Part shown: one piece after another, positions 52,961 to 62,242 of the stretch
How the letters are laid out: each line of letters starts with the position of its first letter
How positions within the stretch are numbered: position 1 is the stretch's first letter
NCBI GenBank assembly: GCA_038231215.1
Contig: JBBRLS010000004.1
Location: 1-64,000, forward strand
DNA length: 64,000 nucleotides
From: Schlegelella_A sp038231215
GTDB taxonomy: Bacteria > Pseudomonadota > Gammaproteobacteria > Burkholderiales > Burkholderiaceae_C
Direction of reading: 5' to 3'
Position numbers and translations under genes: made by a program
Notes under the pieces: generated by a model
What the model saw: only the letters and a program-made list of their open reading frames with translations
Database searches by the model: none
Told to the model about the DNA's origin: nothing

Positions 52961-53704
52961 GTGAACGACCGGAGCGAACTCGCCGCCGCCGTGCCGCGTC
53001 ACGTGGCGATCGTCATGGACGGCAACGGCCGCTGGGCGAAGTCGCGCTACATGCCACGCTTCTTCGGCCACAAGCAGGGCGTCGATGCCTTGGTGCGCAC
53101 GGTGCTCGCCTGTGCCGACCGTGGCGTCGAGTACCTCACGGTGTTTGCCTTCTCGTCGGAGAACTGGAAGCGGCCGAGCGAAGAGGTCTCGGGCCTGATG
53201 GGCCTCGTGCTCGTCGCCGTCTCGAAGTACCTCGCCAAGCTCGCCGGTGACGGCGTGCGCGTACGCATCGTCGGCGATCGAGCCCAGGTCTCCGACAAGC
53301 TGCGCGAGGCCTGGCAGCATGCCGAAGACAGCACGCGCCACAACACGCGCATCAACCTCTCGGTCGCCTTCAACTACGGCGGCCGCTGGGACATCGTGCA
53401 GGCTTGCCGGCAGGCGATGGCCGCCGGCGTGCGTGCCGAGGACCTCGACGAGGAAAAGCTCAACAGCTACATGGCGCTCAGCTACGCGCCCGACCCCGAC
53501 CTCTTCATCCGCACCGGCGGCGAGGTCCGCATCAGCAACTTCCTGCTCTGGCAGGCCGCCTACTCCGAGCTCGTCTTCACCGATTGTCTCTGGCCCGAGT
53601 TCGGCAACGAGGAGCTCGACGCCGCGCTTGCCCAGTACGCGCGCCGCGAGCGTCGCTTCGGCGCCGTCTCGAGTCGCGCCGCGTTGGCCCCGGCCGGTAG
53701 CTGA
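52961..53704 (+). CDS. uppS: Undecaprenyl diphosphate synthase
   Basis: A 247-residue cis-prenyltransferase that makes C55 undecaprenyl diphosphate, the lipid carrier for peptidoglycan and O-antigen. HVAIVMDGNGRWAKSRYMPRFFGHKQG holds the catalytic aspartate (residue 20), and FAFSSENWKRP plus DLFIRTGGEVRISNFLLWQAAYSEL are conserved. The start is GTG at 52961; no in-frame ATG occurs near the expected N-terminus. Upstream bases do not show a strong Shine-Dalgarno. cdsA starts 2 bases after its stop. Confidence 0.96.
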   Translation: MNDRSELAAAVPRHVAIVMDGNGRWAKSRYMPRFFGHKQGVDALVRTVLACADRGVEYLTVFAFSSENWKRPSEEVSGLMGLVLVAVSKYLAKLAGDGVRVRIVGDRAQVSDKLREAWQHAEDSTRHNTRINLSVAFNYGGRWDIVQACRQAMAAGVRAEDLDEEKLNSYMALSYAPDPDLFIRTGGEVRISNFLLWQAAYSELVFTDCLWPEFGNEELDAALAQYARRERRFGAVSSRAALAPAGS

Positions 53705-53706
53705 GC

Positions 53707-54540
53707 GTGCTCAAGCAACGCATCGTCACCGCGCTGGTGTTGCTGGCGTTTCTTCTTCCGGCACTCGTCGTCAAGACGCCCTGGCCTTTCGCCGTGCTGA
53801 CGCTGGTCGTCATGGCCGCCGCCGGCTGGGAGTGGGTGCGCCTCAACGGCGGCGGCAGCTTCTCGGTGCCGATGGGGGCGGCCCTCGGCATCGCCTGCGG
53901 CCTCGCACTGTGGGCCGGCTGGGGCGAAGCCGCCCCTCGTCTGGCGTGGTGGATCGCGATGGCGGTCTGGGTGCTCGGCGGCGTCTGGGTGTTGCGCGGC
54001 GGCGTTGCCGCCTGGCCGCGCCTGCCGCGCGTCGTGCGCTGGGCGATCGGCCTGCTTGCCTTGTGGACCGCCTGGCTCGCTTTCGCCAACGCCAAGGCGA
54101 TCGGCCTCAACTTCATCCTCTCGGTCTTCTGCCTGGTCTGGTCGGCCGACATCTGCGCCTACGCCGGCGGCCGCGCCTTCGGCAAGCGAAAGCTCGCGCC
54201 CGGCATCAGCCCCGGCAAGAGCTGGGAAGGCGTGTGGAGCGGCATGCTGGGCGCGCTAGTCGTCGCCGCGGTTTGGCTCGCTGTCGACTCGACCGGCGTC
54301 GTCGATTCGGCGAGCCTCTATCAGGTCATCACCGCGCATCTGGGCTACGCGGGACTGGCCCTCGTCGTCGTCTTTCTCGTGGCGATGAGCGTCGTCGGCG
54401 ATCTGTTCGAGTCTCTCGTCAAGCGCAGCGCCGGCGCGAAGGACAGCAGCGGCCTCCTGCCCGGCCATGGCGGCGTGCTCGACCGGGTCGACGCGCTGCT
54501 GCCGGTCTTTCCGATTGCCCTGGCGATGGCTTCGCTATGA
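53707..54540 (+). CDS. cdsA: Phosphatidate cytidylyltransferase
   Basis: A 277-residue inner membrane enzyme making CDP-diacylglycerol for phospholipid synthesis. About eight hydrophobic segments are visible, and the C-terminal signature SVVGDLFESLVKRSAGAKDS followed by GLLPGHGGVLDRVDALLPVF is the CdsA motif. The start is GTG at 53707, 2 bases after the uppS stop, and its stop overlaps dxr (ATGA at 54537-54540), so synthesis depends on coupling. Confidence 0.96.
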   Translation: MLKQRIVTALVLLAFLLPALVVKTPWPFAVLTLVVMAAAGWEWVRLNGGGSFSVPMGAALGIACGLALWAGWGEAAPRLAWWIAMAVWVLGGVWVLRGGVAAWPRLPRVVRWAIGLLALWTAWLAFANAKAIGLNFILSVFCLVWSADICAYAGGRAFGKRKLAPGISPGKSWEGVWSGMLGALVVAAVWLAVDSTGVVDSASLYQVITAHLGYAGLALVVVFLVAMSVVGDLFESLVKRSAGAKDSSGLLPGHGGVLDRVDALLPVFPIALAMASL

Positions 54541-55739
54541 GCCGAGTCGACACATCGCGGCCGCAGCGCGTCTGCATCCTCGGCGCGACCGGCTCGGTCG
54601 GCATGGCGACGCTCGACGTCATCGGCTGCCACCCCGAGCGCTTCGAAGTCTTCGCACTCACCGCGCACGCGCGACTCGACGAGCTGTTCGCACTCTGCCT
54701 GCGCTTTCGGCCGCGCCATGTCGTCGTCGCCACTGCGGAGGGCGCGGCGACGCTCTCGAGGCGCCTCGCCGACGCGAAGCTGAAGACCGAGGCGATGTAC
54801 GGTGAGCGCGCCCTTTGCGAGCTGGCCGCGCACGACGAGGTCGACACCGTGATGGCGGCGATCGTCGGTGCCGCCGGGCTGGCGCCATGTCTCGCCGCGG
54901 CGCGCGCCGGCAAGCGCCTGCTGCTCGCCAACAAGGAGGCGCTCGTCGTCGGCGGCCACCTCTTCATGGCCGCGGTCGAGGAGGGCGGGGCGACGCTGCT
55001 GCCGATCGACAGCGAGCACTCGGCGATCTTCCAGTGCCTTCCCGAAGATCGGTCGACGTGGCGCGAGCGCATCGACCACATCGTCCTCACCGCCTCGGGC
55101 GGACCGTTCCGCGGTCGCGCCCAGGCGACGCTGGGCGACGTCACGCCCGACCAGGCATGCGCCCATCCCAACTGGGTCATGGGGCGCAAGATCTCGGTCG
55201 ACTCGGCGACCATGATGAACAAGGCGCTCGAGGTCATCGAGGCGCACTTCCTGTTCGGCCTCGCGCCAGAGCAGATCCGGGTCGTCATCCATCCGCAGAG
55301 CATCATTCATTCGATGGTCGTGTACCGTGACCAGTCGGTGTTGGCGCAACTCGGCACCGCCGACATGCGCGTGCCGATCGCCTACGGCCTGGCCTGGCCG
55401 GACCGCGTCGCGTCAGGCGCCGAGCCGCTCGACTGGCGCACCGTCGCTTCGCTCACTTTCGAGGACGCCGACCCGCTGATCTACCCGTCGCTGGGTCTGG
55501 CCGCCGAAGCATTGCACGGGCCGCCCGGAACGAGCGCGGTGCTGAACGCCGCCAACGAAGAAGCGGTCGCCGCGTTTCTTTCAGGAACCATCCGCTTCGA
55601 CTGTATTCACAAGGTCAACGCTCGCACCGTCGCGGCGGTGATCCCGCAGCGCGGCGCTGCCGATTCGCTCGAGTCCCTGCTGGCGCTCGATGCCGAAGCA
55701 AGGCGCCACGCTCTCCAGTTTCTCAAAGCGCTTGCCTGA
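54537..55739 (+). CDS. dxr: 1-deoxy-D-xylulose 5-phosphate reductoisomerase
   Basis: A 400-residue NADPH-dependent enzyme making 2-C-methyl-D-erythritol 4-phosphate, the committed step of the MEP pathway. NADPH-binding QRVCILGATGSVGMATLDVI is at the start, RLLLANKEALVVGG and the metal/substrate site LPIDSEHSAIFQCLP and SGGPFRGRAQATLGDVTPDQA follow, and PNWVMGRKISVDSATMMNKALEVIEAHFLF is diagnostic. Start ATG at 54537 overlaps the cdsA stop. It overlaps rseP by one base (TGATG). Together with ispG at 27769 this shows the MEP pathway. Confidence 0.98.
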   Translation: MSRVDTSRPQRVCILGATGSVGMATLDVIGCHPERFEVFALTAHARLDELFALCLRFRPRHVVVATAEGAATLSRRLADAKLKTEAMYGERALCELAAHDEVDTVMAAIVGAAGLAPCLAAARAGKRLLLANKEALVVGGHLFMAAVEEGGATLLPIDSEHSAIFQCLPEDRSTWRERIDHIVLTASGGPFRGRAQATLGDVTPDQACAHPNWVMGRKISVDSATMMNKALEVIEAHFLFGLAPEQIRVVIHPQSIIHSMVVYRDQSVLAQLGTADMRVPIAYGLAWPDRVASGAEPLDWRTVASLTFEDADPLIYPSLGLAAEALHGPPGTSAVLNAANEEAVAAFLSGTIRFDCIHKVNARTVAAVIPQRGAADSLESLLALDAEARRHALQFLKALA

Positions 55740-57109
55740 TGATCACCACTGTCCTGGCCTTCCTGTTCACGCTCGGCGTGCTCATCGTCGTCCATGAATA
55801 CGGGCACTATCGCGTCGCCGTCGCCTGCGGCGTGCGCGTGCTGCGTTTCTCGATCGGCTTCGGCCGCGTGCTCTGGCGTCGCCAGGCCCGGCCCGACAGC
55901 ACCGAGTTCGTCATCTGCGCGTTGCCCCTCGGCGGCTACGTGCGCATGCTCGACGAGCGCGAGGGCGCGGTCGCGCCGGCCGAGCTCGACCGCGCCTTCA
56001 ACCGCAAGACCTTGTGGCAGCGCACGGCCATCGTCGCTGCCGGGCCGGCGGCCAACCTGCTGCTCGCGATCGCGCTGTACGCGACGCAGTTCTGGGTCGG
56101 CGTCGACGAGCCCAAGGCGGTTCTCGGGCCGCCGGCCACGGCCAGCCTCGCCGAGCGCGCCGGACTGCACGCTGGCGACTGGGTGCGTTCGGTGTCGAGC
56201 GACGGTGTCGAATGGCGCGACGTCCGCTCGATGACCGATCTGCGCTGGCAGGTCACGCAAAGCCTGCTGCATGGCGAAAGCCTCGAGTTGATGGTGAGCG
56301 GCCGCGACGGCCGCGGCCAGCGGCGCGCGACGCTCGATCTGGCGTCGCTGGCGTCCAGCGAAGTCGACAGCAAGCTGATGCAGCGCATCGGCCTGGGCAG
56401 TACGTTCAGCGAGCCGGTGCTGGGTGAAGTGAAGGCCGGCGGCGCCGGCGCGGCGGCGGGATTGAAGTCAGGCGACCGCGTTCTCGCCATCGACGCTCGC
56501 GGCATCGACGACTCGGCGCAGATTCGTGCCGCGATCGTCGGCAGCGGCAAGACGGGCGTGGCGACGCCCATGCAGTGGCGTATCGAGCGTGGCGGGTCGA
56601 GACTCGACCTCGCGGTAACGCCGGCGATCGTCGTCGACGCCGGCAACCGCATCGGCCGGCTCGAGATCGTCCCCGGGCAGGCCCCGGAAATGGTCTCGGT
56701 GCGCTACGGCGCCCTCGAGGGTCTGACCGGCGCCGTGACGCAGACCTGGCAGATGTCGGCCATCACCGTGAAGATGCTTGGCAAGATGATCGTCGGCCAG
56801 GCCTCGCTCAAGAACCTGAGCGGGCCGGTGACCATTGCCGACTACGCCGGCCAGTCGGTCCGGCTCGGCTTCGCGTACTACCTCGGCTTTCTGGCGGTCG
56901 TCAGCATCAGTCTCGGCGTGCTCAACCTGCTGCCGCTGCCCGTCCTCGACGGCGGGCACCTGATGTATTATCTTTTCGAGGCCGTGACGGGACGTCAGGT
57001 CTCCGAGTTGTGGCTCGAGAGGCTGCAGCGAGGCGGGGTTGCCATCATGCTGATGATGATGTCCCTGGCGCTCTACAACGACATGGCCCGATTGCTGGGC
57101 CTCCAATGA
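55739..57109 (+). CDS. rseP: Regulated intramembrane zinc protease RseP
   Basis: A 456-residue site-2 protease of the inner membrane; the E. coli homologue cleaves the anti-sigma factor RseA to activate the sigma-E envelope stress response. The zinc motif HEYGH is at residues 19-23 in the first transmembrane helix, the C-terminal metal ligand is in NLLPLPVLDGGHLMYYLFEA, and two periplasmic PDZ domains lie between (SLAERAGLHAGDWVRSVSSD, GAGAAAGLKSGDRVLAIDAR). It is coupled to dxr and overlaps the bamA start (ATGA). Being next to bamA links envelope stress sensing to barrel assembly. Confidence 0.97.
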   Translation: MITTVLAFLFTLGVLIVVHEYGHYRVAVACGVRVLRFSIGFGRVLWRRQARPDSTEFVICALPLGGYVRMLDEREGAVAPAELDRAFNRKTLWQRTAIVAAGPAANLLLAIALYATQFWVGVDEPKAVLGPPATASLAERAGLHAGDWVRSVSSDGVEWRDVRSMTDLRWQVTQSLLHGESLELMVSGRDGRGQRRATLDLASLASSEVDSKLMQRIGLGSTFSEPVLGEVKAGGAGAAAGLKSGDRVLAIDARGIDDSAQIRAAIVGSGKTGVATPMQWRIERGGSRLDLAVTPAIVVDAGNRIGRLEIVPGQAPEMVSVRYGALEGLTGAVTQTWQMSAITVKMLGKMIVGQASLKNLSGPVTIADYAGQSVRLGFAYYLGFLAVVSISLGVLNLLPLPVLDGGHLMYYLFEAVTGRQVSELWLERLQRGGVAIMLMMMSLALYNDMARLLGLQ

Positions 57110-59430
57110 CCGACCGCATGCCTTTTCTTGCACGTTCGCCCGCCCGTACGCGCCTGCTTCGACTCGCTCCCATCTCGGTCGCAATCGCCTTTGCCCTGCA
57201 GACGGGCTCGGCCTGGGCGGTCGAGCCCTTCGTGCTGAAGGACATCCGCGTCGAGGGCCTGCAGCGCACCGACGCCGGCACCGTGTTCGCGGCGCTGCCG
57301 TTTCGCATCGGCGACACCTACAACGATGAGAAGGGCGCGGCTGCGCTGCGTGCCCTCTTCGCCACCGGCCTTTTCAAGGACGTGCGCATCGACATCGATG
57401 CCGGCGTCGCTGTCGTCATCGTCGACGAGCGCTCGGTGATCGCCAACATCGACTTCATCGGCATGAAGGAATTCGAGAAGGACGCGCTGATCAAGTCGCT
57501 GAAGGACTTCGGAATCGGCGAGGGCCTGCCTTTCGACAAGGCGCTCGCCGACCGCGCCGAACAGGAGTTGAAGCGCCAGTACCTGACCCGCAGCCTTTAC
57601 GGCGCCGAGATCGTGACGACCGTGACGCCGCAGGAGCGCAACCGCGTCAACGTCACGTTCACCGTCACCGAAGGCGCGCCGTCGAAGATCCGCGAGATCC
57701 GCATCGTCGGCAACAAGGTCTTCTCGGAAGGCACGTTGAAAGGCCTGTTCGAGCTCAACGACGGGGCCTGGCTCAACTTCTACCTCAAGGGCGATCGCTA
57801 CTCGCGCGCCAAGCTCAACGCCGACCTCGAGACCCTGCGCGCCTACTACCAGAACCGCGGCTACCTCGAGTTCGAGGTCGAGTCGACGCAAGTCGCGATC
57901 TCGCCCGACAAGCAGGACATCACGATCACCGTCAACGTCAAGGAGGGCCAGCCCTTCACCGTGACGGCCGTCAAGCTCGAGGGCGACTACCTCGGCAAGG
58001 AAGACGACTTCAAGTCGCTGGTCACCGTCAAGCCCGGCCAGCCCTATAGCGGCGCCGCGGTGGCCGACACGACGCGCCAGTTCGTCGACCTTTTCGGCAC
58101 CTTCGGTTACGCCTTTGCCAAGGTCGATTCGCGGCCCGAGATCGACCGTACGACCGGGCAGGTCGTGGTGACGCTGGTCGCCGAGCCGCAACGTCGCGTG
58201 TACGTGCGGCGCGTCAGCGTCTCGGGCAACACGCGCACCCGCGACGAGGTGATCCGGCGCGAGTTCCGCCAGCTCGAGTCGGCCTGGTACGACGGCCGCA
58301 AGATCAAGCTCTCGCGCGACCGCGTCGACCGGCTCGGCTACTTCAGCGACGTCAGCATCGACAGCGCCGAAGTGCCGGGCACCGCCGACCAGGTCGACCT
58401 GACGATCACCGTCAAGGAAAAGCCCACCGGCGCGATCTCGGTCGGTGCCGGCTTCTCCTCGGCCGACAAGCTCTCGCTGACGGCATCGATCAAGCAGGAA
58501 AACATCTTCGGCTCGGGCAACTACCTGGGCCTGGAGATCAACACCAGCAAGTTCAACAAGACGCTGGTCGTCAGCACGGTCGACCCGTACTTCACGATCG
58601 ACGGCATCTCGCGCGCCATCGACGTCTACTACCGCACGACCCGCCCGATCAACAGCCAGGGCGAGCAATACAAGCTGGTGACGCCGGGCGCATCGATCCG
58701 CTTCGGCGTGCCGTTCAGCGAGTACGACACGGTCTTCTTCGGCATTGGCGCGGAACGCACCGAGATCAAGGGCACCAACCTGCCGAACAGCTACGCCAAC
58801 TACGTGCGCGATTTCGGGGCGACCAGCTATTCGATTCCGCTGACGCTCGGCTGGTCGAGGGACAGCCGCGACAGCGCGCTGGTTCCCACGGCAGGGCGCT
58901 ACACGCGGGTCAATGCCGACTACGCCGTGCTCGGCGACGCGCGCTTCCTGCGCGTCAACCTGCAGGCGCAGCAGTACATCCAGATCACGCGTGCCTTCAC
59001 CTACGGCGTCAACGCCGAGATCGGCTACGGCCGCGGCCTGGGCGGCAGGCCTTATCCGATCTTCAAGAACTTCTACGGCGGCGGCCTGGGCACAGTGCGC
59101 GGCTTCGACCAGGGCTCGCTTGGCCAGGTCGACGTGACCGGCGCCTTCATCGGCGGCAACCGCCGCTTCAATCTCAACAACGAGCTCTATCTGCCGGTGC
59201 CCGGCGCCGGCGTCGACCGCACGTTGCGCATCTTTCTCTACGCCGACGCCGGCAACGTCTGGGGCGAAGCCCAGCCCCTGACGCTCTCGAGCATCCGTGC
59301 CTCGGCAGGTGCCGGCGTGAGCTGGATCTCGCCGGTCGGCCCGCTCAAGCTGAGTTACGGCACGCCCATCCGCAAACAGCCGAACGATAGAATCCAGCGC
59401 CTTCAGTTTCAGATCGGGACCGCCTTCTGA
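57106..59430 (+). CDS. bamA: Outer membrane protein assembly factor BamA
   Basis: A 774-residue beta-barrel protein, the core of the BAM complex. A signal peptide ends AWA (about residue 38). Five POTRA domains follow (e.g. VLKDIRVEGLQRTDAGTVF, ISKIREIRIVGNKVFSEGTL-like KIREIRIVGNKVFSEG, VYVRRVSVSGNTRTRDEVIR), and the 16-stranded barrel contains the conserved loop 6 motif GTVRGFDQGSLG. The last residue is a phenylalanine (FQIGTAF), the outer membrane signal. An alternative ATG at 57118 would remove 4 residues. The stop overlaps the skp start (TGATG). Confidence 0.98.
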   Translation: MTDRMPFLARSPARTRLLRLAPISVAIAFALQTGSAWAVEPFVLKDIRVEGLQRTDAGTVFAALPFRIGDTYNDEKGAAALRALFATGLFKDVRIDIDAGVAVVIVDERSVIANIDFIGMKEFEKDALIKSLKDFGIGEGLPFDKALADRAEQELKRQYLTRSLYGAEIVTTVTPQERNRVNVTFTVTEGAPSKIREIRIVGNKVFSEGTLKGLFELNDGAWLNFYLKGDRYSRAKLNADLETLRAYYQNRGYLEFEVESTQVAISPDKQDITITVNVKEGQPFTVTAVKLEGDYLGKEDDFKSLVTVKPGQPYSGAAVADTTRQFVDLFGTFGYAFAKVDSRPEIDRTTGQVVVTLVAEPQRRVYVRRVSVSGNTRTRDEVIRREFRQLESAWYDGRKIKLSRDRVDRLGYFSDVSIDSAEVPGTADQVDLTITVKEKPTGAISVGAGFSSADKLSLTASIKQENIFGSGNYLGLEINTSKFNKTLVVSTVDPYFTIDGISRAIDVYYRTTRPINSQGEQYKLVTPGASIRFGVPFSEYDTVFFGIGAERTEIKGTNLPNSYANYVRDFGATSYSIPLTLGWSRDSRDSALVPTAGRYTRVNADYAVLGDARFLRVNLQAQQYIQITRAFTYGVNAEIGYGRGLGGRPYPIFKNFYGGGLGTVRGFDQGSLGQVDVTGAFIGGNRRFNLNNELYLPVPGAGVDRTLRIFLYADAGNVWGEAQPLTLSSIRASAGAGVSWISPVGPLKLSYGTPIRKQPNDRIQRLQFQIGTAF

Positions 59431-59948
59431 TGATGAACATCCGTACTCTGAAAACGCTCGTCGCCGCGACACTGCTCGCCGGCGCAACGGTCGGCGCCTC
59501 CGCGCAGGAATTGAAGATCGGCTACGTCAACAGCGACAAGGTGCTGCGCGACGCGGTGCCCGCCAAGGCGGCGCAGGCCAAGCTCGAGGCCGAGTTCTCC
59601 AAGCGCGAGAAAGACCTCACCGACCTTGCCAACCGCCTGAAGTCGGCGAGCGACAAGCTCGACAAGGAGGCGCCGACCCTCGCCGAGACCGAGCGCGTGC
59701 GGCGCCAGCGCGAGCTGGTCGACCAGGACCGCGAGTTGCAGCGCAAGCGGCGCGAATTCCAGGAAGATCTGAGCCAGCGCAAGAACGAGGAACTCGGCGC
59801 CGTGGTCGAGCGCACGAACAAGGTCATCAAGCAGATCTTCGAGACCGAGAAGTACGACCTCATCTTGCAGGAAGCCGTGTTCTGGAGTCCGAAGGTCGAC
59901 ATCACCGACAAGGTGATCAAGGCACTCAACGCCCAGGGCGGCAAGTGA
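59430..59948 (+). CDS. skp: Periplasmic chaperone Skp/OmpH
   Basis: A 172-residue periplasmic chaperone that escorts unfolded outer membrane proteins to BAM. The signal peptide is cleaved after ASA (residue 25), giving QELKIGYVNSDKVLRD. A long charged helical region (KREKDLTDLANRLKSASDKL to QRKRREFQEDLSQRKNEELG) forms the tentacles, and the C-terminal strand follows. Its start ATG overlaps the bamA stop; a second ATG three bases on is equally possible. bamA-skp-lpxD order is conserved. Confidence 0.95.
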   Translation: MMNIRTLKTLVAATLLAGATVGASAQELKIGYVNSDKVLRDAVPAKAAQAKLEAEFSKREKDLTDLANRLKSASDKLDKEAPTLAETERVRRQRELVDQDRELQRKRREFQEDLSQRKNEELGAVVERTNKVIKQIFETEKYDLILQEAVFWSPKVDITDKVIKALNAQGGK

Positions 59949-59955
59949 CCCGACA

Positions 59956-60984
59956 GTGGCCGACGTTTCGCTCGGCGAGATCAGCGAACGGCTCGGCGGC
60001 GAGCTGATCGGCGACGCCGCGACGCGCATCGCCGCGATCGGCCCGCTCGAATCGGCGACGCCGCAGGCGATCGCCTTTCTCGCCAATCCCCTCTACGAAA
60101 AGCAGATCGCTGCGTCGCAGGCGGGCTGCGTGATCGTCGCGCCGGCGTTCCGGGAAGCGGCGATCGCGCGCGGCGCCGCCATCGTCACGCCGGATCCTTA
60201 CCTGTATTTCGCGCGCCTGACGCAGTGGTGGGCCGAGCGGACCCGACCGGCGCGCGTTCCCGGCGTGCATCCGACTGCACAGGTCGACCCGACCGCCGAG
60301 GTCGCCGACGACGCGACCCTGGACGCCTTCGTCGTGATCGAGGCCGGCGTGTCGATCGGCGCCGGCGTGTCCATCGGCGCACACAGCGTCGTCGGACGCG
60401 ACTGCCGCATCGGCGCCGGCACGCGCCTGGCGGCGCGGGTGACCCTGCTCTTCGAGACGGTCCTCGGCGAGCGTTGCATCGTTCACCCGGGAGCGGTGCT
60501 CGGCTCCGACGGCTTCGGCTTCGCCCCCGATCGCGGCCGCTGGGAAAAGATCGAGCAGCTCGGCCGCGTACGCATCGGCGACGACGTCGAGATCGGCGCC
60601 AACACCTGCATCGACCGCGGTACCGCCGGCGACACCGTGATCGGCGAGGGCGTCAAGATCGACAACCTCGTGCAGATCGGCCACAACGTGCAGATCGGCG
60701 CGCATACCGCGATCGCCGGTTGCGTCGGCATCGCGGGCAGCGCGACGATAGGCGCGCACTGCATGCTCGGCGGTGGCAGCGGCGTCAACGGTCACGTGAA
60801 GATCGCCGACTACGTGGTCGTCGGCGGTGCGACGCAGATCACGCGCTCGATCGCCAAGGCAGGTTTCTACAGCGGCTCGTTCCCGTTCGACGACAATGCT
60901 TCATGGGAGAAGAACGCGGCCACGCTGCGCAACCTGCACGCCTTGCGCGAGCGGGTGAAGGCGCTGGAAAAGAAGATGCCATGA
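59956..60984 (+). CDS. lpxD: UDP-3-O-acylglucosamine N-acyltransferase LpxD
   Basis: A 342-residue left-handed beta-helix acyltransferase that adds the second 3-hydroxyacyl chain in lipid A synthesis. The N-terminal uridine-binding domain (SLGEISERLGGELIGDAATR) precedes the hexapeptide repeats, e.g. VSIGAGVSIGAHSVVGRDCR and VEIGANTCIDRGTAGDTVIG. The catalytic histidine lies in VQIGHNVQIGAHTAI. The start is GTG at 59956. It overlaps fabZ (ATGA at 60981-60984). Confidence 0.97.
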   Translation: MADVSLGEISERLGGELIGDAATRIAAIGPLESATPQAIAFLANPLYEKQIAASQAGCVIVAPAFREAAIARGAAIVTPDPYLYFARLTQWWAERTRPARVPGVHPTAQVDPTAEVADDATLDAFVVIEAGVSIGAGVSIGAHSVVGRDCRIGAGTRLAARVTLLFETVLGERCIVHPGAVLGSDGFGFAPDRGRWEKIEQLGRVRIGDDVEIGANTCIDRGTAGDTVIGEGVKIDNLVQIGHNVQIGAHTAIAGCVGIAGSATIGAHCMLGGGSGVNGHVKIADYVVVGGATQITRSIAKAGFYSGSFPFDDNASWEKNAATLRNLHALRERVKALEKKMP

Positions 60985-61424
60985 CGCTCGACATCCACGA
61001 GATCCTGAAGCAGCTTCCGCATCGCTATCCGTTCCTGATGGTCGACCGCGTGCTCGAGCTCGAGCACGGCAAGCGCATCAAGGCGCTGAAGAACGTCACC
61101 GCCAACGAGCCGTACTTCCTCGGCCACTTTCCGCGCCGTCCGGTGATGCCGGGCGTGATGATGATCGAAGCGCTCGCGCAGGCCGCGGCGCTGCTCTCGT
61201 TCGACGCGGTCGGCGCGTCGCCGGAGGAAAACCAGATCTACTACTTCGCCGGCATCGACGCCGCGCGCTTCAAGCGCCCGGTCGAGCCTGGCGATCAACT
61301 GATCCTCGACGTGACGCTCGATCGCATGAAGTCGGGCGTCTTCAAGTTCACGGCGCGTGCCACGGTTGACGGCGAGCTTGCCGTCGAGGCGCAGCTGATG
61401 TGCACGGTGCGTCGCCTGGACTGA
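60981..61424 (+). CDS. fabZ: 3-hydroxyacyl-[ACP] dehydratase FabZ
   Basis: A 147-residue hot-dog-fold dehydratase of fatty acid synthesis, removing water from 3-hydroxyacyl-ACP. The active-site histidine is in FLGHFPRRPVMPGVMMIEALAQA with the catalytic glutamate in MIEALAQ, and the N-terminus shows LPHRYPFLMVDRVLELE. It competes with LpxA and LpxD for 3-hydroxyacyl-ACP, so its place between them balances lipid A and phospholipid synthesis. It is coupled to lpxD, and lpxA begins 10 bases later. Confidence 0.97.
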   Translation: MTLDIHEILKQLPHRYPFLMVDRVLELEHGKRIKALKNVTANEPYFLGHFPRRPVMPGVMMIEALAQAAALLSFDAVGASPEENQIYYFAGIDAARFKRPVEPGDQLILDVTLDRMKSGVFKFTARATVDGELAVEAQLMCTVRRLD

Positions 61425-61434
61425 GCAGAAGAGG

Positions 61435-62223
61435 ATGGCCGAGATTCACCCGACGGCGATCGTCGAGGCGGGCGCCGAGCTCGCCGAATCGGTGACCATC
61501 GGTCCTTACAGCATCATCCGCGAGCACGTGCGCATAGGCGCCGGCACGGTGGTCGGCCCGCACTGCGTGATCGAGGGCCGCACGACGATCGGCCGCGACA
61601 ACCGGATCTTCCAGTTCGTCTCGCTCGGCGCCGTGCCGCAGGACAAGAAGTACGCGGGCGAGCCGACCTCCCTCGAGATCGGCGACCGCAACACCATCCG
61701 CGAGTACTGCAATTTCAACCTCGGCACCGTCCAGGACGCCGGCACGACGAAGATCGGCAGCGACAACTGGCTCATGAACAACGTGCACATCGCGCACGAC
61801 TGCGTCGTCGGCAACCAGACCATCGTCGCCGGCTACGCCGGATTGGCCGGCCACGTCCACCTCGGCGACTGGGCGATCGTCGGCGCGATGAGCGGCCTGC
61901 ACCAGTTCGTCAAGATGGGCGCGCACGCCATGACCGGCTTCCAGAGCCACGTCTCGCAGGACGTGCCTCCCTACATGATGGTCGACGGCAACCCGCTCAC
62001 CGTGCGCGGCTTCAACGGCGAGGGCCTGCGCCGGCGCGGCTTCAGCGCGGCGCGCATCGCCGCCGTGAAGCAGATGCATCGCCTGCTCTATCGCGAGGGC
62101 CTGACTCTCGACGAGGCGCGCGCCCGCATCGACGCGCTCGCGGGGAGCGAGCCCGAGGCCGCGACCGACGTGCGCCTCATGTCGGCGTTTCTCACCGGGG
62201 CGACGCGGGGCATCGCGCGCTGA
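61435..62223 (+). CDS. lpxA: UDP-N-acetylglucosamine acyltransferase LpxA
   Basis: A 262-residue trimeric left-handed beta-helix enzyme catalysing the first step of lipid A synthesis, transfer of a 3-hydroxyacyl chain to UDP-GlcNAc. Hexapeptide repeats start at HPTAIVEAGAELAESVTIGP, and the catalytic histidine is in VHIAHDCVVGNQ (residue 121 here, H125 in E. coli). The sequence aligns to the E. coli protein without gaps at an offset of 4 residues up to the acyl-chain ruler, where E. coli G173 is replaced by F169 in HAMTGFQSHVSQDVP. A larger residue there shortens the accepted chain in related enzymes, so 3-hydroxydecanoate-type lipid A is likely. Confidence 0.96.
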   Translation: MAEIHPTAIVEAGAELAESVTIGPYSIIREHVRIGAGTVVGPHCVIEGRTTIGRDNRIFQFVSLGAVPQDKKYAGEPTSLEIGDRNTIREYCNFNLGTVQDAGTTKIGSDNWLMNNVHIAHDCVVGNQTIVAGYAGLAGHVHLGDWAIVGAMSGLHQFVKMGAHAMTGFQSHVSQDVPPYMMVDGNPLTVRGFNGEGLRRRGFSAARIAAVKQMHRLLYREGLTLDEARARIDALAGSEPEAATDVRLMSAFLTGATRGIAR

Positions 62224-62242
62224 TCCTTTCCCGCGTCGAAAA

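Noticed and set aside
57073..59487. 804-codon open frame antisense to bamA
   Set aside because: BamA domains are intact on the plus strand; the antisense product is low-complexity.
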